DNA of 40,705 nucleotides from Candidatus Sulfotelmatobacter sp. (GTDB lineage Bacteria > Acidobacteriota > Terriglobia > Terriglobales > Acidobacteriaceae): positions 1 through 40,705 of the forward strand of contig JADGNQ010000036.1 in the NCBI GenBank assembly GCA_017883385.1. Direction: 5' to 3'. Shown piece by piece: positions 1-6,992 of this stretch; positions within the stretch are counted from its first letter, which is position 1; each line of letters opens with the position of its first letter. The position numbers and the translations under genes are program-made. The notes under the pieces were generated by a model, which ran no database searches, was not told the origin of the DNA, and was given only the letters and a program-made list of their open reading frames with translations.

Positions 1-389
1 ATCGAAAGGCCGGGACAGTCCCGAATCCGGCGCGATCAAAAGGGATTGACAGGGCGCGGGGGCGGGAGTAGTTTTCAGGGCGCTGGGGTGGGGGGTAGGC
101 TGCGGCAGTCCTCATTTTCGTACATCTGGTGCATGGAAAGTCCCCTCCTAAGGATCGTTGTAGCCTGCCGGGGTACAAAGGAATCGCGCCTCACTCAAGT
201 TGGCGCGCCGTAAGTCGAGCGTCAACCACTGTTCTCGCGTGACATTCCGGATGGGGAGCCGACTCCGCCAGAAAGCCGCCCGCGCCCAGCGGTTCCGGAA
301 GAACGCGAAGAAGTCGGATGCCTGGACGGAACTGCCTGGACAGGTTTCCGTTGGCCGCAAGAAAACCGATGCCAAAGGAGGCAACTAGG
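1..389. other. Left-edge stretch, no gene recognised
   Basis: I recognise no gene here. A short palindrome GGGACAGTCCC lies at 12-22, and TTGACA occurs at 46-51 without a convincing -10 partner. The region ends with the strong ribosome binding site AAAGGAG (374-380) of the next gene. Short open frames on both strands have no recognisable protein features. Confidence 0.5.
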
Positions 390-887
390 ATGAGAACAAA
401 ACTATCGAAAGTGATCGCGGTAATTGCCAGCTTGGTAGCCACAGCCAGTCTCGCCTTCGCCGTTCAGACGGGTGGGCCGTTAGTCTCGGTGAGCGTGCAG
501 ACCGGCACGACTCCCTTCGTCAGCGCTACCACTACCTATGTCAATGTACCCGGCGCCAGCGTGGCGGCCACGGTACCTGGCGGAGGCGCTCTGGTGCATG
601 TCACATTTTCGGCGGAATGCAAGCTGATCGGCGCAGGTCCGTTTGACTGGGTCGAGATTCGCGTACTGCTGAATGGCGCGCCCATGCAGCCCAACGACAC
701 CGTAAGCCCCACGGCGCTGTGCGGAGCCGACAGTTACTCGCTTAATTCCGGACAGTGGACCAGACGCGTTTCGGCGTCCGGCGCTGCTAACGTACGGGTC
801 CAGGTGAGGGTGGTTACAAATTCCACCAACACCGGGGAAAATCTTTGGGTTGATGACTTCACCCTGAAGGTCGAAATCTACCAGTGA
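390..887 (+). CDS. Secreted protein of unknown function
   Basis: A 165-residue protein with a clear Sec signal peptide: basic start (MRTKLSK), a hydrophobic stretch of about 15 residues, and a likely cleavage after ASLAFA near residue 24. The mature part is rich in Val, Thr, Ser and Gly with alternating hydrophobic residues, so a small beta-sandwich is likely. It has two Cys, roughly residues 76 and 108, that could form a disulfide outside the cytoplasm. The start is set by AAAGGAG nine bases upstream; the frame stays open further upstream but without a binding site. I do not recognise the family. A GC-rich hairpin lies 7 bases after the stop, so it is probably a single-gene unit. Export is well supported; function is unknown. 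Confidence 0.75.
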   Translation: MRTKLSKVIAVIASLVATASLAFAVQTGGPLVSVSVQTGTTPFVSATTTYVNVPGASVAATVPGGGALVHVTFSAECKLIGAGPFDWVEIRVLLNGAPMQPNDTVSPTALCGADSYSLNSGQWTRRVSASGAANVRVQVRVVTNSTNTGENLWVDDFTLKVEIYQ

Positions 888-894
888 AATCGAA

Positions 895-922
895 GCACCG
901 GGCTGCGCCAGCGGCCCGGTGC
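895..922 (+). terminator. Hairpin after the secreted-protein gene
   Basis: A perfect 9-bp stem (GCACCGGGC / GCCCGGTGC) with a 10-nt loop begins 7 bases after the stop codon. It has no T-run, so it is terminator-like rather than a textbook intrinsic terminator. Confidence 0.5.
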
Positions 923-948
923 GTCCTCTCGACCGGTTTGTACATGTT

Positions 949-1023
949 GTTATGTACGTATGTCACCGTACGTAACATGTTCCTTGCGGAAACACATTTT
1001 GCATTGTGTTCCTGCGGGAACAC
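949..1023. promoter_or_regulatory. Cluster of dyad sites upstream of ilvE
   Basis: Three inverted repeats lie close together in the 311-base gap before ilvE. At 949-976 GTTATGTACG faces CGTACGTAAC (one mismatch, 8-nt spacer). At 978-994 TGTTCC faces GGAAACA (imperfect). At 1006-1023 GTGTTCC-TGCG-GGAACAC is a perfect 7-bp dyad. The last two share the core TGTTCC(T)TGCGG, which suggests two binding sites for one dimeric protein about 28 bases apart. They sit about 140-180 bases upstream of the -10 at 1159. The binding protein is unknown; a hairpin repeat is the alternative reading. Confidence 0.4.
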
Positions 1024-1093
1024 TTCTTGATCCTCAGCTCCTGGAACCGCTTGGGATAGGGCTGCAAAGCCTGCGGCCCGATACACCTGGGCC

Positions 1094-1140
1094 GCCGGAC
1101 AGCCGGTGGCGGCTGTCCCCACATGGGCTGTCTCCACATG
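1094..1140. repeat. GGACAGCC fold-back repeat
   Basis: GGACAGCCGG and GGCGGCTGTCC form a hairpin, followed by CCCACATG and then a partial second copy (GGCTGTCTCCACATG). The same core occurs inside alaS at 12028-12056, so it is a dispersed element. Confidence 0.6.
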
Positions 1141-1158
1141 AGTCCACTTCGCCTCGGA

Positions 1159-1193
1159 TATAATTGTCTGGCAACGAAGCACCAACCAAGGAG
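1159..1193 (+). promoter_or_regulatory. ilvE -10 box and ribosome binding site
   Basis: A perfect -10 hexamer TATAAT lies at 1159-1164. I see no good -35 element 16-18 bases upstream, so the promoter may rely on an activator. AAGGAG at 1188-1193 is the ribosome binding site, 5 bases before the ATG. Confidence 0.5.
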
Positions 1194-1198
1194 TTCGC

Positions 1199-2143
1199 AT
1201 GGCAATTCAGAAGACCGACAAGATCTGGCACAATGGCAAGCTCATCAACTGGGACGACGCGACGCTGCACGTGATGTCGCACGTCGTCCATTACGGCTCT
1301 TCGGTCTTCGAAGGCATCCGCTGCTACGACCTGCCCAGCGGGCCCGCGATTTTCCGCGCCAACGAACACATCCAGCGCCTGCTCGATTCCTCCAAGGTCT
1401 ACCGCATTGATGTGCCGTTCACGCGCGACGAGATCGTCAAGGGCATGCTCGAAACCGTTGGACACAACGGCGCGTGGCCCTGCTACGTGCGTCCGATCGT
1501 CTTAAGAGGATATGGCGATGCGGGCGTGAACCCGCTCAACAATCCGGTTGAGGTCTACATCATCAACTATCCGTGGGGAAAATATCTGAGCGGCGATGGC
1601 GATGGCGTGGATGTCTGCGTCTCTTCGTGGACGCGCCTGGCGCCGAACACCTTGCCGGCCATGGCCAAGGCCGGCGCGAACTACATGAACTCGCAACTCA
1701 TCAAGATGGAAGCCATCGCCAACGGATACGTCGAGGGCATCGCACTCGACGTGAATGGATTCGTCAGCGAAGGTTCGGGCGAGAACATTTTTCTGGTGCA
1801 CCGCGACAAGCTGATCACTGCGCCGCTGGGGAGCTCGGTGCTGCCTGGGATCACCCGCGACTCGGTGCTGCAGATTGCGCGCGACCTGAACATTTCGATC
1901 GTCGAGCAGATGATTCCGCGTGAAATGCTGTACATTGCCGACGAAGTGTTCTTCACCGGAACCGCAGCCGAAGTCACGCCCATCCGCTCGGTGGACAAGA
2001 TCAAAGTCGGCAAGGGCACGATGGGGCCCGTCACCAAGGCGCTGCAGAAGGAGTTCTACGCCATCGTGCGCGGCGAGAAGACCGATCGCCACGAGTGGCT
2101 CACGCCGGTGCCGGTGCGCAGCAAGCAGCCGGTCGGCGTATAA
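1199..2143 (+). CDS. ilvE: Branched-chain amino acid aminotransferase
   Basis: A cytoplasmic PLP enzyme that transfers the amino group between glutamate and the 2-oxo acids of Leu, Ile and Val, the last step of their synthesis. The 314 residues match the usual length for class IV aminotransferases. Visible signatures are the N-terminal HYGSSVFEGIR (residues 31-41), the PLP lysine K157 in AMAKAGANYMNSQL, and the block EGSGENIFLV followed by SSVLPGITR and FFTGTAAEVTPI. The last of these contacts the cofactor phosphate in this fold. AAGGAG and a TATAAT box fix the start. The gene stands alone, with a strong hairpin terminator 20 bases after the stop. D-amino-acid aminotransferase is a related fold, but the motif spacing fits IlvE. 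Confidence 0.95.
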   Translation: MAIQKTDKIWHNGKLINWDDATLHVMSHVVHYGSSVFEGIRCYDLPSGPAIFRANEHIQRLLDSSKVYRIDVPFTRDEIVKGMLETVGHNGAWPCYVRPIVLRGYGDAGVNPLNNPVEVYIINYPWGKYLSGDGDGVDVCVSSWTRLAPNTLPAMAKAGANYMNSQLIKMEAIANGYVEGIALDVNGFVSEGSGENIFLVHRDKLITAPLGSSVLPGITRDSVLQIARDLNISIVEQMIPREMLYIADEVFFTGTAAEVTPIRSVDKIKVGKGTMGPVTKALQKEFYAIVRGEKTDRHEWLTPVPVRSKQPVGV

Positions 2144-2162
2144 TTCGGACTCGTTTGAATTT

Positions 2163-2189
2163 GGAAAGGGGCGCCATGCGCCCCTTTCC
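2163..2189 (+). terminator. Terminator of ilvE
   Basis: A perfect 12-bp stem (GGAAAGGGGCGC / GCGCCCCTTTCC) with a CAT loop begins 20 bases after the ilvE stop. The T-stretch lies inside the 3' arm. It also separates ilvE from the downstream gene. Confidence 0.75.
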
Positions 2190-2236
2190 GTCCGTTTCAG
2201 CCCGGAATAACAAGACACTCATCCAAGGAGAAAAAT

Positions 2237-2776
2237 ATGTCCGAGCAACAAGGTCTGACTCCTGAATTCGCCCTCGGCTTTCGAGCAGTCACGCTCGACG
2301 GCATCATGCGTGAACTCGAAATCACGAAGAAAGTACTCGGCGCCATTCCCGACGCGAACTCCAGCTACAAGCCCGATCCGCACGCCCGGACTGCCTGGGA
2401 ACTGGCCTGGCATCTGGCCAACACCGACGTTCAGTTTCTGACTGGGATTGCCGACCTGCAATTCAAGATGGAATCACCGACCGACAAGCCCAAGACCGTG
2501 ACCGCGCTCGTGGCGTGGTACGACACGAACATGAAACAGGCAGCCGCGCGGGTTGCCGCTCTTTCCCCGGAACAGCTGCTGACTCCGGTCAATTTCATGA
2601 ACGCTTTCAATTTTCCAGCCATGTTCTATCTCGGGTTTCTCAACAACCACAGCATCCATCATCGCGGCGAGCTGACGACGTACCTGCGACCCATGGGATC
2701 GAAAGTACCCTCGATCTATGGCGGCAGCTACGACGAGCCATTCCAGATGCCCGCGGCAGAAGAAACCGCCGCGTAG
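2237..2776 (+). CDS. DinB-superfamily protein
   Basis: A 179-residue cytoplasmic protein of the DinB/YfiT-like four-helix-bundle fold. These are usually metal-binding proteins related to thiol-dependent transferases, and most have no assigned substrate. The first conserved block is TAWELAWHLANTDVQFLTGI, with the first metal-ligand-type His in WHLA. The second is NNHSIHHRGELTTYLRPMG near residue 140, the usual last-helix HxxxHRGQL-type motif with two more candidate ligands. A conserved PSIYGGSYDEP tail follows, as is common in Acidobacteriota homologues. The binding site AAGGAG precedes the ATG, and a strong terminator follows. Despite the family name there is no evidence of a DNA damage role. 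Confidence 0.85.
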   Translation: MSEQQGLTPEFALGFRAVTLDGIMRELEITKKVLGAIPDANSSYKPDPHARTAWELAWHLANTDVQFLTGIADLQFKMESPTDKPKTVTALVAWYDTNMKQAAARVAALSPEQLLTPVNFMNAFNFPAMFYLGFLNNHSIHHRGELTTYLRPMGSKVPSIYGGSYDEPFQMPAAEETAA

Positions 2777-2796
2777 TCCGATTCGTTGTTATGCAG

Positions 2797-2823
2797 GCCG
2801 CCCGCTTAGCGGGCGGCTTTTTT
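2797..2823 (+). terminator. Rho-independent terminator after the dinB-like gene
   Basis: A perfect 9-bp stem (GCCGCCCGC / GCGGGCGGC) with a TTA loop is followed directly by six T. It starts about 20 bases after the stop codon. Confidence 0.92.
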
Positions 2824-2851
2824 GTGCGGGCCGAGAAGACGGGGCAGGTAG

Positions 2852-2910
2852 GATGCTTTCGACTCCGCAGCGGCTTCACTGCGGGAAGCCGCTTCTCCGC
2901 TCAGCATGAC
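2852..2910. repeat. TTCGACT...CGCTCAG repeat, copy 1
   Basis: The outer frame TTTCGACTCCG ... CCGCTCAGCATGAC encloses an inner hairpin AGCGGCTTC / GAAGCCGCT. It belongs to the family also found at 26606, 27573 and 37778, where the inner stem differs. It lies between the convergent ends of the dinB-like and doxX genes. Confidence 0.7.
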
Positions 2911-2919
2911 AAAGGCTGA

Positions 2920-3354
2920 CTAGCGGCGGCTGTCGAGGCTCCACGGCCCGGCGCCAAACTGCGAGATGAGAAGCGCGCCGCCCAGCATGGCCAGGTTCTT
3001 CATAAACATGACCATCTGCATCTGGTGCATCATGGGGTCCGCGATTCCCCAGAACTTGTGCATGGGTGTGACTGCGACCAGGAAGAAGGCGATCAGCCAT
3101 GCGCCGATTTTGGCGCGGTAGCCGAGCAAAATCGAAAGTGCGCCGACGAGGGCGATGACGCCGGAGAGCGGCACCGCGATCGAAGCCAGCGGCACGCCTT
3201 GCGACGCGGCGAAGGCAATCGTCTGGCCGGAGAAGTGGCTTAGTCCCGCCATGAGGAAGATGAGGACAAAGAGGAGCCGGCCGAGCAGAACTACGGGAGC
3301 GGCCAGAGCGACGGACGGACGGGAGGTTGCGACAGGCTGAGCGAGCGTTGCCAT
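2920..3354 (-). CDS. DoxX family membrane protein
   Basis: A 144-residue integral membrane protein of the DoxX/DoxD family with four predicted membrane helices. The first is around residues 20-40 (VVLLGRLLFVLIFLMAGLSHF), the next covers the ASIAVPLSGVIALVGALSILLGY region, then AKIGAWLIAFFLVAVTPM, and a last hydrophobic segment before the C-terminus. The LGRLLFVLIFLMAGLSHF block is typical of the family. Such proteins are often linked to quinone or thiol stress, but no activity can be read here. The start is chosen at the ATG preceded by AGGAG nine bases upstream; an in-frame ATG 60 bases earlier lacks a site. It is divergent from an HxlR regulator across a gap with two inverted repeats, a common regulator/target arrangement. 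Confidence 0.88.
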   Translation of the reverse strand: MATLAQPVATSRPSVALAAPVVLLGRLLFVLIFLMAGLSHFSGQTIAFAASQGVPLASIAVPLSGVIALVGALSILLGYRAKIGAWLIAFFLVAVTPMHKFWGIADPMMHQMQMVMFMKNLAMLGGALLISQFGAGPWSLDSRR

Positions 3355-3386
3355 ATTTGTTTTCTCCTGAAGGATCAAAACTTGCG

Positions 3387-3420
3387 AAACTGGTGAAATA
3401 TTCAAACGACTCACCAGTTT
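3387..3420. promoter_or_regulatory. Perfect inverted repeat near doxX start
   Basis: AAACTGGTGA and TCACCAGTTT form a perfect 10-bp inverted repeat with a 14-base AT-rich spacer. It lies 33 bases upstream of the doxX start codon in the divergent doxX/hxlR gap. This is a good candidate operator for the neighbouring HxlR protein. Confidence 0.55.
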
Positions 3421-3455
3421 TGGATGTATTGCTGGATCAATGGTTACAATAAATA

Positions 3456-3476
3456 ACTATCATCTCTTTTCATAGT
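3456..3476. promoter_or_regulatory. ACTAT...ATAGT dyad upstream of hxlR
   Basis: ACTATCA faces TCATAGT (one mismatch) over 21 bases, about 36 bases before the hxlR start. The spacing suits an autoregulatory site. Its sequence differs from the repeat at 3387, so the two may bind different proteins. Confidence 0.4.
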
Positions 3477-3512
3477 AGGAACTTTGGAGTAACCTAGTAT
3501 CCAGGAGTACTT

Positions 3513-3890
3513 ATGAGACGCTCAGCTCGAACTCCATCTCCATGCGCGATTGGCGGATTGCTGGAACTGCTGACCCGGCCCTGGACACTGCACATTCTAT
3601 GGGCGCTGAGCACGAACGGGCCTATGCGCTTCGGCGTGCTGAAGCGCAACGTGGACGGCATTTCTTCGCGCGTGCTGACGGAGCGGCTGCGCACGCTCGA
3701 GGACAAGGGGTTCGTGTTTCGCCACTACGAGCCAACGATTCCGCCGGCAGTGACCTACGGCATCACCGAGCGCATGAAGGACATTGAGAAGGTGCTCCAC
3801 CAACTGGAAGGGTTGGCGCGGAAGTGGCAGGGGGAAGGCGCGCCGGTGGGATCTGGTTCCGCGCGGAGCCGGGCTGGCGCGCACGCGTGA
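3513..3890 (+). CDS. HxlR family transcriptional regulator
   Basis: A 125-residue winged-helix DNA-binding protein of the HxlR/YodB type. The family block begins at CAIGGLLELLTRPWTLHILWAL (residues 11-32) with its N-terminal Cys at 11. That Cys is the position used by several family members to sense quinones or aldehydes. The recognition region follows (MRFGVLKRNVDGISSRVLTERLRTLEDKGF), then the wing (YEPTIPPAVTYGITERM). The start follows AGGAG at 3503-3507. The last ~20 residues are low-complexity and run into repeat-like DNA. It is divergent from doxX, with two inverted repeats between them, so control of doxX and of itself is the simplest reading. The inducer cannot be read from sequence. 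Confidence 0.9.
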   Translation: MRRSARTPSPCAIGGLLELLTRPWTLHILWALSTNGPMRFGVLKRNVDGISSRVLTERLRTLEDKGFVFRHYEPTIPPAVTYGITERMKDIEKVLHQLEGLARKWQGEGAPVGSGSARSRAGAHA

Positions 3891-3910
3891 CGAGGTGTCG
3901 CGGCTACACT

Positions 3911-3950
3911 CCCCAACCTTTTTGCAAAGAACGCGAAAAAAGGTGGGCAC
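3911..3950. repeat. AAAGAAC-loop hairpin, copy 1
   Basis: Stem TTTTTGC (3919-3925) / GCGAAAAA with loop AAAGAAC (3926-3932), flanked by CCCCAACC and AGGTGGGCAC. It lies just downstream of hxlR. Member of the six-copy family described in the findings. Confidence 0.75.
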
Positions 3951-4008
3951 GCGAGATCTGTGCTGGTCGAATTCTCCGACCAGGATTGAGGTTCAGTAGA
4001 ATCAAAAT

Positions 4009-4082
4009 CCCCACCCCTTCGGCTGTGCTCGGGGCAGGCTCTGTCTCGTCAAAGGGCGGCGAGACAAGGGATAGGGCAACCC
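4009..4082. repeat. AAAGAAC-loop hairpin, copy 2 (composite)
   Basis: The left module CCCCACCCCTTCGGC ... CGGGGCAGGCT (4010-4040) is followed by a hairpin GTCTCGTC / GGCGAGAC with loop AAAGGGC (4051-4057), ending GGGCAACCC. It is the only copy whose loop differs from AAAGAAC. It lies between the convergent ends of hxlR and the regulator gene at 4093. Confidence 0.7.
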
Positions 4083-4092
4083 GGCATTGGGT

Positions 4093-6432
4093 TTAGCGAA
4101 GTTTCGCGTATTCTGCTTGGGCTTGCTGGAGGATGGGGATCCCGGGGTCGGCGGTGTTCCAAAGCGTTAGGAAATCCTGGTAGGCGGATATCGCTTTCGT
4201 GGGGTCTCCCGCTTGCGCATACGCCCGCCCCAGTTGCAGCCGCGCCAGAGCGCCGATGGGATCGCTGACCACGATGCCGGGGTGATCGAGAATCTTCTGG
4301 AATTCGGCGGCGGCTTCAGGTGCCCGATGCGCTGCCAGATAGGCCTCGCCGCGCACATAGATGGGATAGAGCGCTCCGAAAAGCGCGTCGACGCTGCTGC
4401 GCGGAACACCCAGTTCGTGCGGAACAGCGACTTGCAGCGTTTCAAGAGCAATTGAAGCGTCGCCGCGGTGCAATGCGAGAAGTGCGCGAAGGGTGGGCAC
4501 GTAGCTGGACCTGACCGACGTGTCATCCGGGAAGCGCTTTTCCAGATCATCCGTGAGTGCTTGAGCCTGGGAAAGATCGCCAGAGAGGGCTAGCGCAAAG
4601 GCAGCGCCATATTCCGCCTCACGATCCTTTGAGAGCTGGAGTGCGACGGTGGCCCTCTTTCTTGCTTCAGACGCGTTCCCGAATAAAGCCTCGCGCACGG
4701 CGGTTCCGGCTTCCCAAAGGCTCGCCCGCTCTCGTTGCCCGACCTGCTGGGCCTGATCCACTGCGCGATGGGACATGCTCCTGGCCTGGCGCAGGTGGCC
4801 GGAGTATGCCAGGGCGAAGGCCTCTTTGTTGAAGATCCAGCTTTCCCCTCCGGATCTGCCCTGAGCCTGGGCAGCGGCGCGATCCATTCCCGCCTGATCG
4901 CCTCTCAGGAAGGCGAGGTCGTAGTCCAGCATGAGAAACTCGTCGATTTCGAGCCCACGTGCGATGCCGCGCCGCAGGGTGCGCTCGGCATCGTCGAGGC
5001 GACCGAGGTAGGACTGGTTGACAGCAAGACTGTAATACCCGAAGGCAAAATCCGGGTCGAGTGCGATCGTTTTCCGGGCTTCAGTGATCGCGCTTTCGTA
5101 TTGTCCCCTGGTCTTGTGAACCATCCCCGCCAACATAAGATGGGCCCTGGGCTCGCGAGGAAAAGTTTGCGCCCAGGCCTCACAGGTCTGCTGCGCTTGC
5201 TCCAGGTTGCCAGTCACCAGCGTCTGGTAGGCGGCAGTGATAAAGAACCTTTCCTGATCGCTGGCGCGATCGCGAAGGCGCCAGGCTTTGCCGATGTTTT
5301 CGGCGGAGAGATCAGATTCGTCGAGATCGGCGTAGATACGTCCCAGCGACGCGTGCGCCATGGCGAAGTTGGGGTCGATTTCCGCAGCGCGTCGGAAGAA
5401 CGGGAGAGCCGCCATGGCGCCACTTGAGGTGAGAACCCTCCATCCCGTGCTGTAAGCTTGCAGCGCTTCGAGGGACGAGGTTGTGGCTTCGGCAAGCGGA
5501 GTGTCGTGCTGTTCGACGGTGGAGATCGATTCACCGACTCGGGTCCGGAACTTGCTGGCCATTTGAGTGAGTGCGTGCAGCACATCCTCTTTCTTTCCCG
5601 CCTGCACCTGCTCATCGTCCAGGGTGTCTCCGCTGCGGCAGTTCCTGGCGCGTAATGCTAGGACGTATTGGCTGCCGAGGGGCGCGATGGAGCCTTCGAG
5701 GATGACCGCGCTTCCGGTCCGCTCGCAGATCTCGCGAGCGATTTCGGGAGTGAGGCGAGTGTCCGCTGAGCGGCCCATCAGGCGGAGCGTCTGCTCGATG
5801 CGCTGGTCGGAAATGAGGCTCAGGAAAGGCGACTGCGCCAGTTGAACAGCCATTCCCTGACGCAATGTTCCATCAAAAACGGAGTCGCCGGTGGAGTTGG
5901 TGAAGTCGGCCAGCACGACCGTATCTTTGGCAGTGAGAATTGGCGCGCGGGGGAATACCAATGGAAACGTCCCGGCAGCGACCGCAACCAGGACGACCAC
6001 CGCGACTGCGACCCACGCCCACGGTTTCGTCTCCCTGACCTGAACCTGCACCTTGGTGCGGTTCGCCGCAACAATATCAAGCTCCCGCCCAGGCACCAGG
6101 TGCACATTCTCAGCCAACCGATACCCACGGCCGGGCACAGTCAGAATGTAACGGTGATCCTGCGGGCTCTCGCCCAGCGCCTTGCGCAGCATGAAGATGT
6201 TGCGGCTCAGGTTGGCCTCTTCCACAAACGTGTCGGGCCAGACTTTTTTCATCAGGTCGTCTTTGGTGACGACTTCCTTGTTGTGGCGGACCAGGACCAA
6301 AAGAATCTGAAACGTCTTCGGCGTCAGGGGGACAATTTCGCCGCCACGTAACAGAGTTTCCTTCTGCGCGTCGACACGAAAAGGGCCAAATTCGTAGAGT
6401 TGCTCAGCCGCATCAACCTCATTCGCGCCCAT
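4093..6432 (-). CDS. Winged-helix / transmembrane / TPR regulator
   Basis: A 779-residue membrane protein in three parts. Residues 13-110 are an OmpR/PhoB-type winged helix as in ToxR and CadC, with the typical LTPKTFQILLVLVRH, LMKKVWPDTFVEEANLSRNI and YILTVPGRGYRL blocks. Residues 138-160 form one membrane helix. The rest lies outside the membrane. It has a TolB/adenylate-cyclase-associated-like domain at about 168-300 (DTVVLADFTNSTGDSVFDG) and then tetratricopeptide repeats to the end, for example DPNFAMAHASLGRIYADL and DPDFAFGYYSLAVNQSYLG. This architecture is very common in Acidobacteriota; a ToxR-like role, sensing outside and binding DNA inside, is inferred. It is divergent from the 89-residue gene at 6661. 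No phosphoacceptor domain is present. Confidence 0.88.
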   Translation of the reverse strand: MGANEVDAAEQLYEFGPFRVDAQKETLLRGGEIVPLTPKTFQILLVLVRHNKEVVTKDDLMKKVWPDTFVEEANLSRNIFMLRKALGESPQDHRYILTVPGRGYRLAENVHLVPGRELDIVAANRTKVQVQVRETKPWAWVAVAVVVLVAVAAGTFPLVFPRAPILTAKDTVVLADFTNSTGDSVFDGTLRQGMAVQLAQSPFLSLISDQRIEQTLRLMGRSADTRLTPEIAREICERTGSAVILEGSIAPLGSQYVLALRARNCRSGDTLDDEQVQAGKKEDVLHALTQMASKFRTRVGESISTVEQHDTPLAEATTSSLEALQAYSTGWRVLTSSGAMAALPFFRRAAEIDPNFAMAHASLGRIYADLDESDLSAENIGKAWRLRDRASDQERFFITAAYQTLVTGNLEQAQQTCEAWAQTFPREPRAHLMLAGMVHKTRGQYESAITEARKTIALDPDFAFGYYSLAVNQSYLGRLDDAERTLRRGIARGLEIDEFLMLDYDLAFLRGDQAGMDRAAAQAQGRSGGESWIFNKEAFALAYSGHLRQARSMSHRAVDQAQQVGQRERASLWEAGTAVREALFGNASEARKRATVALQLSKDREAEYGAAFALALSGDLSQAQALTDDLEKRFPDDTSVRSSYVPTLRALLALHRGDASIALETLQVAVPHELGVPRSSVDALFGALYPIYVRGEAYLAAHRAPEAAAEFQKILDHPGIVVSDPIGALARLQLGRAYAQAGDPTKAISAYQDFLTLWNTADPGIPILQQAQAEYAKLR

Positions 6433-6660
6433 CGGTCGTTCCTCATTCCCATAGCAGCGGAGCGAATTCTAGCACGGTTGCGGGGTTTTTCCCGCGCCTG
6501 CCAGTGCTTCGCGCACTCTCGCAAGCCGCGCGTCTTCAACCGCTTACGAGCCTGCGAGAAATTATCGGAAGTTTTCAGAAGCCTCGCAAAGACTTATTCC
6601 TCCCGGCGCTGGCAAGCTTGGGCTCGTTTAGCACGTGAGCCCACCCGGAGGACAGGTTCG

Positions 6661-6930
6661 ATGGCGAAGGAAACCAAGATCACGATCGAAACCGACTCTC
6701 TGTTAATCCTACGCGGTCGCAATTCGCTGCGGACATGGTGTCCGGCATGTACGGCCGAGTCAGAGATGATCGCGCTGGAGAGCGTCGGAGTGATCTCGAA
6801 CCTTGACCGCCCTGCTTTGGAAGCCTGGCTCAACTCAGGGGATCTGCATCGGTCGCTAGCCGCCGATGGCTCGTCGCTGATTTGCCTGAATTCCCTGCTG
6901 GCACGCGTGCAGAACAAGAAGGTCAGCTAA
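6661..6930 (+). CDS. Small protein with a CPAC motif, unknown function
   Basis: An 89-residue protein starting at an ATG 8 bases after GGAGGA. The first third is a short beta-rich stretch (KITIETDSLLILRGRNSL) followed by TWCPACTAESEMI, a CxxC motif near residues 34-37. The C-terminal half holds SNLDRPALEAWLNSGDLH, which resembles a small helical DNA-binding or excisionase-like segment. I recall similar small proteins as uncharacterised in Acidobacteriota, often next to exported proteins. It is 62 bases upstream of the HAF-repeat gene on the same strand and divergent from the TPR regulator, so it may be a small accessory regulator. A single CxxC pair is not enough for a zinc ribbon unless the protein dimerises. 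Function unassigned. Confidence 0.75.
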   Translation: MAKETKITIETDSLLILRGRNSLRTWCPACTAESEMIALESVGVISNLDRPALEAWLNSGDLHRSLAADGSSLICLNSLLARVQNKKVS

Positions 6931-6992
6931 GCGCCGCTCGACGCGGGTGGCGAAAGAGATCGCGAAACGAACGAAACGAATAAGGAGACGAT

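Noticed and set aside
66-140. A 19-codon minus-strand frame (MHQMYENEDCRSLPPTPAP) with AGGAGGG upstream
   Set aside because: Too short, Pro-rich at the end, and no partner or homologue I recognise; the binding site alone is not enough.
5820-6351. Open frames antisense to the winged-helix regulator
   Set aside because: They are shadows of its transmembrane and wHTH coding region with no features of their own.
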